This document shows positions 35,334 to 44,245 of a DNA stretch of 51,826 bases, piece after piece. Source of the DNA: an uncultured Dysgonomonas sp. (GTDB taxonomy: Bacteria > Bacteroidota > Bacteroidia > Bacteroidales > Dysgonomonadaceae); the NCBI GenBank assembly GCA_945273835.1, contig CALYPL010000014.1, positions 1 through 51,826 of the forward strand, read 5' to 3'. Within the stretch, counting starts at the first letter, position 1; the number at the start of each line of letters is the position of its first letter. Below the pieces are notes generated by a model. The model worked only from the letters and a program-made list of their open reading frames with translations, ran no database searches and was not told the origin of the DNA. The position numbers were made by a program, and so were the translations under genes.

Positions 35334-36704
35334 TTACAGGCTTCGAGAGAAGTGTTTGTCTGTTTTCTTCATCAGTTTATCCATCGAGGCAGCCACCATT
35401 CGGACAAATGGTCTTGCTTCGGGAAGTACCGTCAAGCTATCTTCATTAAATTCTATTATGCCATCTTCTCTGAATTCTTTGAACTGTTGTTCGTTATAAA
35501 TGAGTGATGATTTAACTGAACCGACTGTCATGTTCAGGTCTTTGGCTATATCTGCCCAATTGATAGTATAGTTACACATCAGGCGTGTTATGACTTCTCT
35601 GGTTACTTGTTCCTGATGGTTCAGTTTATAACCTCTCATTATGGGCAGTTTGTTATTCTCTACCGCCGTTATATAAGTTGGTATATCTCTGACGTTCTGA
35701 CTGTATGCCGAGGCTAACTGGCTTATTCCCGTGATTCCGAAAGCATAGACCTGCCCTGTTGTCCGACGTGTGCAATAGCCCTGAAAGTTACGATGCAGGG
35801 CTTTGTTCTGTTGAGCTTCGTACAATTCATCGCCGGGCAGCACGAAATGATCCATTCCCACAGTTTCATATCCTGCTTCTACGAGCATCTTCTTGGCTTT
35901 CTCAAACATCAGGTCTTTATCTTTAGCTTGAGGTAAGCCAATCGGCTCAAGATTTTTTTGCAGTTCGTTGACCCATGGCACATGCGCATATGAGAATGTT
36001 ACAAGCCTGTCAGGACGTAATTGTATGGCTTTTTGTATGGTATGTGAAAATGATTGTTCTGTCTGCAAAGGTAGTCCGAACATAAAATCCATATTGACTG
36101 AAACATTGTTTGCCCTCAGAATATGCATGATCTCGTGTTCGGGCATCCGCGAAGGTTTGCGATGGGAAGCGTGTAAGACATCCTGATCAAAATCCTGTAT
36201 GCCGAGACTTATTCTGTTGAATCCGGCTTTTGTTAGTCCTATCCAATATTCTTCGTCTAAATATCCGGGATGGCACTCGATTGCGATCTCGGGGTTGTCG
36301 ATACATTGAAATTCGGACAGTATCTGATCGTTCAGCGCACGGATTACTTCAATGGGTTGCGAGGTAGGGCTTCCGCCTCCGTAATGTATCTGCGATATTT
36401 TGCGGTCTTTGTTCAACATGGGAAGAACAAGTTTCAACTCTTTTTTGAGAGCTGAAATGTAATCTGCGACCTCGTATTTGTTTCTTAACAGCATCGAGTT
36501 GCATCCGCAGTAGTAACAAAGGCTATGACAAAACGGAATATGAATATAAACCGATATGTGTTGCGGATGTTGGTTGTTTGAATCTATGATTGCTGTTCTG
36601 TAATTTTCAGGAGTGAATTGTTCCGTAAAAAAATTTGCAGGCGGATAACTTGTGTAACGGGGAGCGGGTTTATTATATTTATTTATTATTTCTTCTGTAA
36701 GCAT
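35334..36704 (-). CDS. hemN: Oxygen-independent coproporphyrinogen III oxidase
   Basis: The 456-residue radical SAM enzyme converts coproporphyrinogen III to protoporphyrinogen IX without oxygen. The cluster is Cys59-x3-Cys63-x2-Cys66 with Cys68 in PFCHSLCYYCGCN, as in E. coli HemN (CHKLCYFCGCN). SAM and substrate segments YGGGSPTSQP, ISLGIQDFDQDVL and GYCTRRTTGQVYAFGITG are conserved, and the C-terminal HTH-like HemN domain is complete. It appears to be a single gene. Together with the FAD protein at 10588 it could serve haem synthesis. Confidence 0.97.
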   Translation of the reverse strand: MLTEEIINKYNKPAPRYTSYPPANFFTEQFTPENYRTAIIDSNNQHPQHISVYIHIPFCHSLCYYCGCNSMLLRNKYEVADYISALKKELKLVLPMLNKDRKISQIHYGGGSPTSQPIEVIRALNDQILSEFQCIDNPEIAIECHPGYLDEEYWIGLTKAGFNRISLGIQDFDQDVLHASHRKPSRMPEHEIMHILRANNVSVNMDFMFGLPLQTEQSFSHTIQKAIQLRPDRLVTFSYAHVPWVNELQKNLEPIGLPQAKDKDLMFEKAKKMLVEAGYETVGMDHFVLPGDELYEAQQNKALHRNFQGYCTRRTTGQVYAFGITGISQLASAYSQNVRDIPTYITAVENNKLPIMRGYKLNHQEQVTREVITRLMCNYTINWADIAKDLNMTVGSVKSSLIYNEQQFKEFREDGIIEFNEDSLTVLPEARPFVRMVAASMDKLMKKTDKHFSRSL

Positions 36705-36879
36705 GATTAAAAATATTGTACTATTGTATGAATCTTTGCAATTAAAGTTTCATCTTGTGGCTGACCTATACACGCATCAGCTTATTTATATAGGATAAAT
36801 ATACCACTATTTTTGGTCGGCGCACACTTCATTATGAAACTTTAAAATAAATAATACTACAAAAATAAACATTGCATTG

Positions 36880-36887
36880 TATTTTTG
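36880..36887 (+). promoter_or_regulatory. Candidate -7 box of the unknown membrane protein gene
   Basis: TATTTTTG matches TAnnTTTG exactly, 19 bp before the ATG at 36907. The -33 region has no clear TTTG. Confidence 0.4.
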
Positions 36888-36906
36888 CATTTCTTAAACA
36901 TAACAT

Positions 36907-37503
36907 ATGAATGCAAACAGCCTAATTAAACTCGAGAGCAACCTCTCTTTCAAAAAAGATTATCTGAATAAAACCGGTTGGTGGAAAACGTCTCGTATCA
37001 TACCTCCTATATTTTTTCTTTTTATCGGATTATTCGGTCTGATTTATTTACTTAATTTAAATAAACTGATCAGCCTTAACGCCATCCCTTTTGTTTTATT
37101 ATTTGCTATTGCCACTTTATGGCTCAAAACTGTAAAGAAATATGTGACTGACCTTTCGCTTTCGGTTCCGGGTTCATTTCTGGCTTGTGCCGCTAAGGCT
37201 ATTGAGACAGACGGCAAATATGCTTACGTGGTCTTCGTTACTGATGGTAAACGCCACTATGAACACAATATCAACAAATTAGCAAAAGAGGTAGCTGAAG
37301 AGAAATTGCCTGCCATAAAAGCAGAATGCGTCAAAAAAGCTGTTTTGGTAGAAGATGAAGCCAGTGAAACTAATTTTTATTTTAAAGCTCTAAAAATAAA
37401 AGATATTTTAAAGCAAGATAAAAACTGGTCGGCTGAGAAATGTGTTCCCATCATTTTTATAAACGATGATCACGTTTATGTGATCAAGAAAAAATATTTA
37501 TAA
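36907..37503 (+). CDS. Unknown protein with two membrane helices
   Basis: The 198-residue protein has a short cytoplasmic start, two adjacent membrane segments (residues ~36-55, IPPIFFLFIGLFGLIYLL, and ~62-78, IPFVLLFAIATLWL) and a C-terminal soluble domain of about 115 residues rich in Lys and Glu. I do not recognise the family. It is preceded by a promoter-like box and followed by a terminator-like hairpin, so it is probably a single-gene unit. Confidence 0.7.
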   Translation: MNANSLIKLESNLSFKKDYLNKTGWWKTSRIIPPIFFLFIGLFGLIYLLNLNKLISLNAIPFVLLFAIATLWLKTVKKYVTDLSLSVPGSFLACAAKAIETDGKYAYVVFVTDGKRHYEHNINKLAKEVAEEKLPAIKAECVKKAVLVEDEASETNFYFKALKIKDILKQDKNWSAEKCVPIIFINDDHVYVIKKKYL

Positions 37504-37529
37504 TCTTTATTATTCAATGAATCTTTGAG

Positions 37530-37552
37530 CCGGATATTTTAGCCGGTTTTTT
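37530..37552 (+). terminator. Weak terminator after unknown membrane protein gene
   Basis: CCGGATATTTTAGCCGG can fold into a short stem (4 GC pairs, one mismatch, 2 AT pairs) and is followed by six T. Strength is doubtful. Confidence 0.45.
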
Positions 37553-37585
37553 AATGTCCTGTTATAATTTTAGAAATTTGTTCTG

Positions 37586-38881
37586 ATGAAAGAAGATGAA
37601 GAAAAAAGAATAGTTTTACGTATCGACGAAAAACCTAAGTTTGCGCAATGGTTGCTTTTGAGTATTCAGCACCTGTTCGCTATGTTCGGTTCCACCGTGC
37701 TTGTTCCTGCCTTAACAGGTATGAGTCCTGCCATAGCACTTATTTCGAGCGGATTGGGTACATTGGCTTTCATCGCCATCACAAAGGGCAAAGTACCATC
37801 ATATCTTGGCTCTTCATTTGCATTTATCAATCCGATAATCGCAGTAAAAGCATTTGACGGATATTCGGGCATAATGATTGGAAGTTTGCTTGTGGGTATA
37901 GCTTATGCAATAGTCGCACTCATCATATCCAAAGCCGGAACCAGATGGTTGATGAAGCTTTTACCGCCTGTTGTTGTAGGTCCTGTGATCATGGTTATTG
38001 GTTTAGGACTGGCATCTACCGCAATAAGCATGGTAACAAACAACAGTGCCGGCGAATATGACATCAGATATATATTGGTTGGTCTTGTTACGCTTACCAT
38101 AACCATAATCGTATCTGTTTACACACGTGGTTTTATCAGTGTGATTCCCGTATTGGTTGGCATCATCGGAGGTTACGCGTTCTCTGTCTGGATGGGAATT
38201 GTCGATCTTACTCAGGTTGCTGAAGCTAAATGGTTGGCATTGCCTCCTTTTGAAATACCTTTCTTAACATACACTCCTGATTTCAATTGGAAAGTCGTAT
38301 TTCTGATGGTTCCTGTTGCGATTGTGCCAATTGCAGAACATATCGGGCATCAGTTGGTGCTAAGCAAGGTTGTGAATAAAGATCTGATCGAAGATCCCGG
38401 ACTGCACCGTTCAATGTTAGGCGATGGTATCGCCACAATGATTGCTTCGGTTATTGGAGGTCCGCCTAATACCACTTACGGCGAGAACATTGGTGTACTG
38501 GCTATAACACGTGCTTTCAGCATCTATCTTTTTGTCGGAGCAGCATTTTTCGCCATTTTGTTTGGTTTTTGCGGAAAAATAGCCGCCTTGCTCTCAACCA
38601 TCCCTTCACCTGTAATGGGTGGTGTGTCAATCCTGCTGTTCGGAATAATCGCTTCGAGCGGTTTGCGTATGTTGGTTGAAAATAAAGTTGACTTTGCCCG
38701 CAAACGTAATCTCGTTATTGCATCCGTTATATTAGTTATTGGTATTGGTGGCGCAGCAATTCATATAGGCGAATCGTTCTCGCTCGAAGGTATGGCATTG
38801 GCATCCATCATCGGTATTATACTCAATCAGGTGATACCGGGTAAGGAAGTTGTAGATTTTAAAGAAATGTTTAAAGAATAG
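37586..38881 (+). CDS. NCS2-family uracil/xanthine permease (UraA-like)
   Basis: The 431-residue protein has about 14 membrane segments. NCS2 features are QHLFAMFGSTVLVPALTGMS in TM1, a Glu in PIAEHIGHQ and the NAT-type signature GGPPNTTYGENIG (both bind the nucleobase and protons in UraA), and SSGLRMLVENKVDF after. It imports uracil or another nucleobase with protons. It is the first of three rightward genes with 13-bp spacings, so it is likely co-transcribed with an EamA transporter and a DUF3256 protein. Confidence 0.95.
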   Translation: MKEDEEKRIVLRIDEKPKFAQWLLLSIQHLFAMFGSTVLVPALTGMSPAIALISSGLGTLAFIAITKGKVPSYLGSSFAFINPIIAVKAFDGYSGIMIGSLLVGIAYAIVALIISKAGTRWLMKLLPPVVVGPVIMVIGLGLASTAISMVTNNSAGEYDIRYILVGLVTLTITIIVSVYTRGFISVIPVLVGIIGGYAFSVWMGIVDLTQVAEAKWLALPPFEIPFLTYTPDFNWKVVFLMVPVAIVPIAEHIGHQLVLSKVVNKDLIEDPGLHRSMLGDGIATMIASVIGGPPNTTYGENIGVLAITRAFSIYLFVGAAFFAILFGFCGKIAALLSTIPSPVMGGVSILLFGIIASSGLRMLVENKVDFARKRNLVIASVILVIGIGGAAIHIGESFSLEGMALASIIGIILNQVIPGKEVVDFKEMFKE

Positions 38882-38894
38882 TAAATTTAGATAT

Positions 38895-39791
38895 ATGTGG
38901 TTAGGGCTGGCTTTCCTGTCCGCCTTTTTTCTGGGTTGTTACGACATCAGTAAAAAGGCTTCCGTAAACGGCAATGCGGTAATACCTGTGTTGTTTCTCA
39001 ACACGCTGTTCTGTTCGTTGTTGCTTTTACCTTTGATGCTGGCATCAAGGTTTGAGGGAACTGCTCTGGAAGGCACTATTTTTTACGTTCCGACCATTTC
39101 CGTAGAAACTCATGGCTTTATATTAATAAAATCCGTCATCGTTCTGGCATCCTGGCTGTGCGGCTATTATGCCGTAAAACATCTCCCGCTTACGATCACC
39201 GGGCCGATAAATGCTACTCGTCCCGTAATGACGCTTGTGGGAGCCATGTTGATTTTTGGCGAAAGGCTCAATGTTTATCAATGGATCGGTGTTGGCTTAA
39301 CCATCGTTTCCATATTCTTACTCTCATCATCGGGCAAGAAAGAGGGTATCAGCTTCAGAAGCAATAAGTGGGTTATCTTTTTATTTTTAGCCACTCTTTT
39401 AGGTGCTATCAGCGGATTGTATGATAAATATCTGATGCAACGCTTCAGTTCGACCGCCGTACAATTCTGGTTCAACACGTACCAATGTGTAATGATGGGC
39501 ATAATGCTGTTGACAATCTGGTATCCACGAAAAAAAGAGTCGCCTTTTGAATGGCGATGGAGTATTTTGTTGGTCTCCGTATTCTTAACCGCTGCCGACT
39601 TTGTTTATTTTTATGCGCTGACTGATTCAAATGCTATGATTTCGATTGTATCAATGGTCAGACGTAGTAGCGTACTCGTTTCTTTTGCCGGAGCAATCTT
39701 GTTCTTCCATGAAAAAAACCTGAAAGGCAAAGCAATAGATCTTGTTTTAATAATTATAGGAATGTTTTTCCTATATTTGGGAGCTAAATAA
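38895..39791 (+). CDS. EamA-family transporter
   Basis: The 298-residue protein has about ten hydrophobic helices in two EamA repeats: WLGLAFLSAFFLGCYDISKK, then PLTITGPINATRPVMTLVGAMLIFGERLNVYQWIGVGL, and the second repeat from VIFLFLATLLGAISGLYDKYL. It is related to, but clearly different from, the EamA protein at 28156-29103. It lies 13 bp after the nucleobase permease gene. The substrate is unknown; a nucleobase link is only contextual. Confidence 0.9.
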   Translation: MWLGLAFLSAFFLGCYDISKKASVNGNAVIPVLFLNTLFCSLLLLPLMLASRFEGTALEGTIFYVPTISVETHGFILIKSVIVLASWLCGYYAVKHLPLTITGPINATRPVMTLVGAMLIFGERLNVYQWIGVGLTIVSIFLLSSSGKKEGISFRSNKWVIFLFLATLLGAISGLYDKYLMQRFSSTAVQFWFNTYQCVMMGIMLLTIWYPRKKESPFEWRWSILLVSVFLTAADFVYFYALTDSNAMISIVSMVRRSSVLVSFAGAILFFHEKNLKGKAIDLVLIIIGMFFLYLGAK

Positions 39792-39804
39792 CTAACATTA
39801 CTGA

Positions 39805-40446
39805 ATGAAAAAAACAATTGCCACCCTATTTTTTTTGAGCTTTTTTACAGCAATTTTCGCTCAAGAAAGTATTGATTCGATAGTACTCAATATGCCTGAT
39901 GAAATAATTTTTGGTCTGCAGACTTCACAAAAAGAGTTTCTCTTAACAAACCCTGACGACAGTGCGCAGATTAAAGTAGCAACTAATCTTTATCCTCAGC
40001 TCACAAGATCATCTTTCAGTAAAGATTATATCCGTATCAAAACTTCGGCAGCAGGCGATGTGCAAATTAAACTGCTACCCTTAATTAATAATTCGAAAAT
40101 CGTATGCGTGGTAAAGACTGTTTGCGGACAAATATGCGACAGCCGGATACAATTTTACACCACTAACTGGCAACCAATTGATTCTTCTACTCTTTTTCCT
40201 GAAATATCGATTGAACGATTTATAAACACTGAAAGCGATCACGAAAATTCTTCTTATAAAAATGCTGTATCGGAATTAGACATCAGCCCTATGAAAATTA
40301 CATTGTCAGCTAACGATGACAATGCTACTGTTGAATATGACATAAAACAATATTTGTCTAAAGAAGATTATAAAATTGTTGAACCTTATTTAACTAATAA
40401 GCCGATAATTTTATCGTGGGATAAAAGATCTTTTAAAGAAAAATAA
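39805..40446 (+). CDS. DUF3256 family secreted protein
   Basis: The 213-residue protein has a signal peptide (MKKTIATLFFLSFFTAIFAQES, cleavage near residue 19) and the DUF3256 pattern of Bacteroidales: LNMPDEIIFGLQTSQKEFL, then a paired-Cys segment KTVCGQICDSRIQFYTTNW and a C-terminal SPMKITLSAND motif. Function is unknown. The protein should be periplasmic or outer-membrane associated. It starts 13 bp after the EamA gene. Confidence 0.85.
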   Translation: MKKTIATLFFLSFFTAIFAQESIDSIVLNMPDEIIFGLQTSQKEFLLTNPDDSAQIKVATNLYPQLTRSSFSKDYIRIKTSAAGDVQIKLLPLINNSKIVCVVKTVCGQICDSRIQFYTTNWQPIDSSTLFPEISIERFINTESDHENSSYKNAVSELDISPMKITLSANDDNATVEYDIKQYLSKEDYKIVEPYLTNKPIILSWDKRSFKEK

Positions 40447-40537
40447 TGAGATAACACATCTTTCATAAATTACCAAAATGTTTCATTAAAACTCATAAAA
40501 ATATCTATTATCAAATAATTAATTCGAGAAAAATAAA

Positions 40538-40545
40538 TAACTTTC
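40538..40545 (+). promoter_or_regulatory. Possible -7 box of the export operon
   Basis: TAACTTTC differs from TAnnTTTG only in the last base. Transcription from here would start near 40552, directly before the palindrome at 40565-40582. Confidence 0.3.
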
Positions 40546-40564
40546 GAGCCAATAAAGAAAAGAA

Positions 40565-40582
40565 TAGTTGTTTAGACAACTA
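40565..40582. promoter_or_regulatory. MarR-like operator palindrome
   Basis: TAGTTGT-TTAG-ACAACTA is a perfect 7-bp inverted repeat with a 4-bp centre, close to known MarR-family sites (AGTTGT...ACAACT). It lies 36 bp before the start codon of the TolC-type gene. A repressor bound there would block the operon. No MarR gene is next to it. Confidence 0.55.
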
Positions 40583-40618
40583 AAACATTAAAAGGACTAA
40601 CGCCTAACATTCAAATTT

Positions 40619-42031
40619 ATGATTAGAAAGCAATTAAGTCTGGTTATTTTAAGTCTATGCTTCTTTTTCACAAAAGCTATTTCTCAAGAATACTTAACGC
40701 TTGAAGAATGTAGAGACTTAGCAATACAAAACAACAAAAATATCCAGATGGCTACACAAGAAGAACGTGTGGCATATTACAACAAACAAGAAGCGCTGTC
40801 CAATTTCCTTCCCGAAGTATCTTTTAAGGGAATGTATATGCGTAATCAAAAAGAATTGCATCTGTTCTCGTCGTCAATACCTTCGCAGATACCGATGCCA
40901 AATTTACCAACAATTCCGGGTGTGAATTTACCACCTGCCGGTACTCCAATCGATATCAGCCAGGCAAGGCAAAAACTACTGGATTTAGGTACAGTAGATA
41001 TCCGTAATATCTGGGTAGGCGGTTTCAGCCTGACTCAACCTCTTTTTATGGGTGGTAAGATCATAGCTTATAACGACTTGCGAAGCTATGCTCAAGAATT
41101 GGCTAAAACAATGAAGGATACTAAGCTGACTGATGTTATTGTGCAAACTGATGACACGTATTGGCAAGTAGTATCATTAGCAAGCAAAAAGCAGTTAGCA
41201 CAAGCCTATGTAGACCTATTAAAACAGATGACATCTGATATAACAGAGAAGGAAAATGAGGGAATGGCAACTAAAGCTGATAGGTTAAGTGTTGAAGTTA
41301 AGCTGAATGAGGCTGAAATGACTCTGACCAAAGCGACAAATGGTCTGAGCCTTGCTAAAATGCTTTTATGCCAAATATGCGGGATGGAGATTACGGATAA
41401 AATTAAGCTCAAAGATGAAGATATTGAATCATTAAATATATCACCCGAGCCCGATGTTATGCCGGATGTGAATGAAGCTTTGGCTAACCGTGACGAATTG
41501 AAAAGCCTCGAGCTATTAACTAAAATATCTAAGAAACAAAGTGATATTGAAAGAGCTGGATTTTTACCTTCAGTCGGGCTAATAGCAAACTATTTGTGGA
41601 TGAACCCGAACTCAACAAACGGTTTCCAAAAGAAATTCGATGGTTCGTGGAGTGTCGGAGTTTCAGCCAGTGTACCACTAAGTTTCTGGAAAATATCGCC
41701 AAAATATAAAGCAGCCAAAGTTGAAACGTTAATTAAAAAACTTGAATTGGCTGATGCAAAAGAAAACATTACACTTGAAGTAAACCAATCAGCATACAAA
41801 TTAGCCGAAGCTAATAAAAAGCTGATTATGACCAAGAAAAATGCTGAAAAGGCTGACGAAAACCTCAAATACGCCAATAATGGATTTGATGAAGGTGTAA
41901 TTCCTGCGTCAGATGCGCTTTCAGCACACACAGCGTGGATATCGGCTCATGCAGATATGATTGACGCACAAATTGATGTTAAACTATGTCGTATTTATCT
42001 CGACAAGGCTTTAGGACGTAAAATAAAATAA
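40619..42031 (+). CDS. TolC-family outer-membrane channel
   Basis: The 470-residue protein has a signal peptide (KQLSLVILSLCFFFTKAISQE) and two OEP repeats, with YLTLEECRDLAIQNNKNI at the start of the first and the long-helix segments NKKLIMTKKNAEKADENLKYANNGFDEGVIPASDALSAH typical of TolC. It is not a lipoprotein, unlike the RND channel at 15767. It is the first gene of a four-gene export operon: channel, adaptor and two permeases. Confidence 0.95.
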   Translation: MIRKQLSLVILSLCFFFTKAISQEYLTLEECRDLAIQNNKNIQMATQEERVAYYNKQEALSNFLPEVSFKGMYMRNQKELHLFSSSIPSQIPMPNLPTIPGVNLPPAGTPIDISQARQKLLDLGTVDIRNIWVGGFSLTQPLFMGGKIIAYNDLRSYAQELAKTMKDTKLTDVIVQTDDTYWQVVSLASKKQLAQAYVDLLKQMTSDITEKENEGMATKADRLSVEVKLNEAEMTLTKATNGLSLAKMLLCQICGMEITDKIKLKDEDIESLNISPEPDVMPDVNEALANRDELKSLELLTKISKKQSDIERAGFLPSVGLIANYLWMNPNSTNGFQKKFDGSWSVGVSASVPLSFWKISPKYKAAKVETLIKKLELADAKENITLEVNQSAYKLAEANKKLIMTKKNAEKADENLKYANNGFDEGVIPASDALSAHTAWISAHADMIDAQIDVKLCRIYLDKALGRKIK

Positions 42032-42043
42032 TAAAAAGATATT

Positions 42044-43033
42044 ATGAGTAGTAATGACAACAAATCCGGATCGAAACTTATTCCTATCTTAGGATTCATT
42101 ATTGTAATAGTTTGCGTAGGCTTGTACGGCTTCTTTTTTCTGGGTCACAAAGACAACATAATACAAGGCGAGACCGAAATAACAGAAATCAGAATATCAA
42201 GCAAAGTACCGGGACGTATAGCCAAATTCCTGGTTAAGGAGGGCGACTTTGTACATAAAGGAGATACACTGGCAATACTTAGCGCACCTGACATCGATGC
42301 CAAATTGGCACAAGCCGTGGCTGCTGCCGAAGGTGCTGCTGCGCAGAATGCCAAAGCTATAAAAGGTACTCGTGCTGAACAAATCCAGACAGCTTACGAA
42401 ATGTGGCAAAAAGCTATCGCAGGTGTAGACATCGCACAAAAATCTTACAAACGTGTGAGCAACCTATACGAAAAAGGTGTGGCTACTGCACAGAAAAGAG
42501 ACGAGGCTGAAGCTGATTATAATGCAGCTGTTGCGACTGAAAAATCTGCTCACTCTCAATACAATATGGCTGTAAATGGTGCTGAAAAAGAGGATAAAGA
42601 GACTGCACGCGCTACTTATGAAAGAGCAAAAGGAGCCGTTGAAGAAGCTAAATCATACACTGCAGAAAGTTATCTTATATCACCTGTTGACGGAGAAGTA
42701 TCTGAAAAATTCCCTAACGAAGGCGAATTGGTTGGTACCGGTGCACCGATCATGAACGTAATGGATCTTTCTGACAAATGGGGTGCTTTCAACGTACGTG
42801 AAGACCGAATGCAGAAATTCAAGATGAACGAAATCATAAAAGCATATGTTCCTGCGCTTGATAAAGAAGTGGAAATGAAAATTTACTATCGCAAAGATCT
42901 TGGTTCATATGCGGCATGGAAAGCTACTAAAACTACCGGTGATTATGACAGAAAAACTTTCGAAGTCAGAGCACGTTTCGTCGACAATTCTATCGATATC
43001 ATACCGGGTATGTCTTTAATTTATAAAGAGTAA
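42044..43033 (+). CDS. HlyD/EmrA-type membrane adaptor
   Basis: The 329-residue protein has one N-terminal membrane helix (KLIPILGFIIVIVCVGLYGFFFLG), a split lipoyl domain (ISSKVPGRIAKFLVKEGDFVHKGDTLA), a coiled coil at ~80-190 and a C-terminal barrel (PGMSLIYKE). It links inner-membrane permeases to the TolC-type channel. It follows the channel gene by 12 bp and precedes the first permease by 24 bp. Confidence 0.93.
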   Translation: MSSNDNKSGSKLIPILGFIIVIVCVGLYGFFFLGHKDNIIQGETEITEIRISSKVPGRIAKFLVKEGDFVHKGDTLAILSAPDIDAKLAQAVAAAEGAAAQNAKAIKGTRAEQIQTAYEMWQKAIAGVDIAQKSYKRVSNLYEKGVATAQKRDEAEADYNAAVATEKSAHSQYNMAVNGAEKEDKETARATYERAKGAVEEAKSYTAESYLISPVDGEVSEKFPNEGELVGTGAPIMNVMDLSDKWGAFNVREDRMQKFKMNEIIKAYVPALDKEVEMKIYYRKDLGSYAAWKATKTTGDYDRKTFEVRARFVDNSIDIIPGMSLIYKE

Positions 43034-43057
43034 TTACTTATCTCTGATTGATTTATA

Positions 43058-44227
43058 GTGAAACAGAAAACCGGAATATGGCCTGTATTTATCAGAGAGT
43101 GCTATCGGATAGCCAACTCTAAGATATGTATTTGGGGAATATTAGGAGGCACCTTAATTACGCTATTTACCATTGTGTGGATGATGAATGCCGGGCTTCC
43201 GACCAAGATACCCATTGCTGTCGTAGACTATGATAATACAAGTACATCTCGTAGCCTGATTAGGCAGCTCGATGCATTCCCGAAGACAGACATAAAATTT
43301 AAAAGCCTGTCGTTCAGAGAAGCCCACGAGCGTATGGAAAAATGTGAGGTATATGCCATCTTGACTATACCTAAAGATTTTGCGGCTGACGCGATGTCGA
43401 ATGACAGACCTAAATTGGTGTATTATACCAACAATGCCTTTTTAATTTCGGGGTCGTTGCTCTTCCAAAATCTAAAAACAATATCGACAATGGCTTCTGC
43501 TTCGGTAGGGTTAAAATCAGGAGAAGCAAAAGGTTATACAAGAAATCAGCTTATGCCTGTTATCCGCCCTATTAATGTAGAAGCACACCCTCTAAATAAC
43601 CCATGGCTTAATTACTCGGTATATCTTAGCCCGACAATGATCCCATGTATTTTGCAGTTAATCATATTAATGTTCACCGCTTCAGCATTTGGCAGCGAAG
43701 TGAAAGCCGGTACAGGTAAAGAACTTGTAAAATTATCAGGAAACTCAGCCATCAAGACTGTTTTAGGTAAGATGTTACCATATACCATCCTATACATGAT
43801 AATAGCTTTGCTTTTCATGTCGGTATTTTATTATTACCTGAACTTCCCGATGAACAGCGGTTTCTGGCCCATGTTCTTCGACTACCTGTTCTTAATCTTG
43901 GCATCGCAGTCGCTCGGGATCATCTTCGTTGGAACATTTATGAATTACCGTCTTGCAGTCAGTCTCGGAAGTTTGCTTGGATCAATATCCCTATCGCTTG
44001 TCGGAGTATCATTCTCAATCTATTCAATGAGTCCCGTATTGCAGGCGTTTAGTTCGCTGTTACCTGTTCGTCATTTCTTTATGATATATCTCGATCAGTC
44101 GCTGAACGGATTGCCAATCGGTTATTCAGCCTATCATTATGCCATTCTGTTAGGATTTGTAGCAGTTGGTATGCTTTTGTGGGGGCGTGTCAAAGTATTC
44201 TTAGATGAAAATGTTTACGAACCTTAA
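43058..44227 (+). CDS. ABC-2 type permease (YhhJ/YbhS-like)
   Basis: Translation starts at GTG (43058), with the protein opening MKQKTGIWPVFIRECYRIANSKICIWGIL. The 389 residues have a first membrane helix, a large periplasmic domain (residues ~45-165, IPIAVVDYDNTSTSRSLIRQLDAFP) and five C-terminal helices of the ABC2_membrane_3 type (YSVYLSPTMIPCILQLIILMFTASAFGSEV). It should form a transporter with the next gene. No ATP-binding subunit is encoded in this operon. Confidence 0.92.
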   Translation: MKQKTGIWPVFIRECYRIANSKICIWGILGGTLITLFTIVWMMNAGLPTKIPIAVVDYDNTSTSRSLIRQLDAFPKTDIKFKSLSFREAHERMEKCEVYAILTIPKDFAADAMSNDRPKLVYYTNNAFLISGSLLFQNLKTISTMASASVGLKSGEAKGYTRNQLMPVIRPINVEAHPLNNPWLNYSVYLSPTMIPCILQLIILMFTASAFGSEVKAGTGKELVKLSGNSAIKTVLGKMLPYTILYMIIALLFMSVFYYYLNFPMNSGFWPMFFDYLFLILASQSLGIIFVGTFMNYRLAVSLGSLLGSISLSLVGVSFSIYSMSPVLQAFSSLLPVRHFFMIYLDQSLNGLPIGYSAYHYAILLGFVAVGMLLWGRVKVFLDENVYEP

Positions 44228-44245
44228 GCGTAAGTGTAAATAAAA

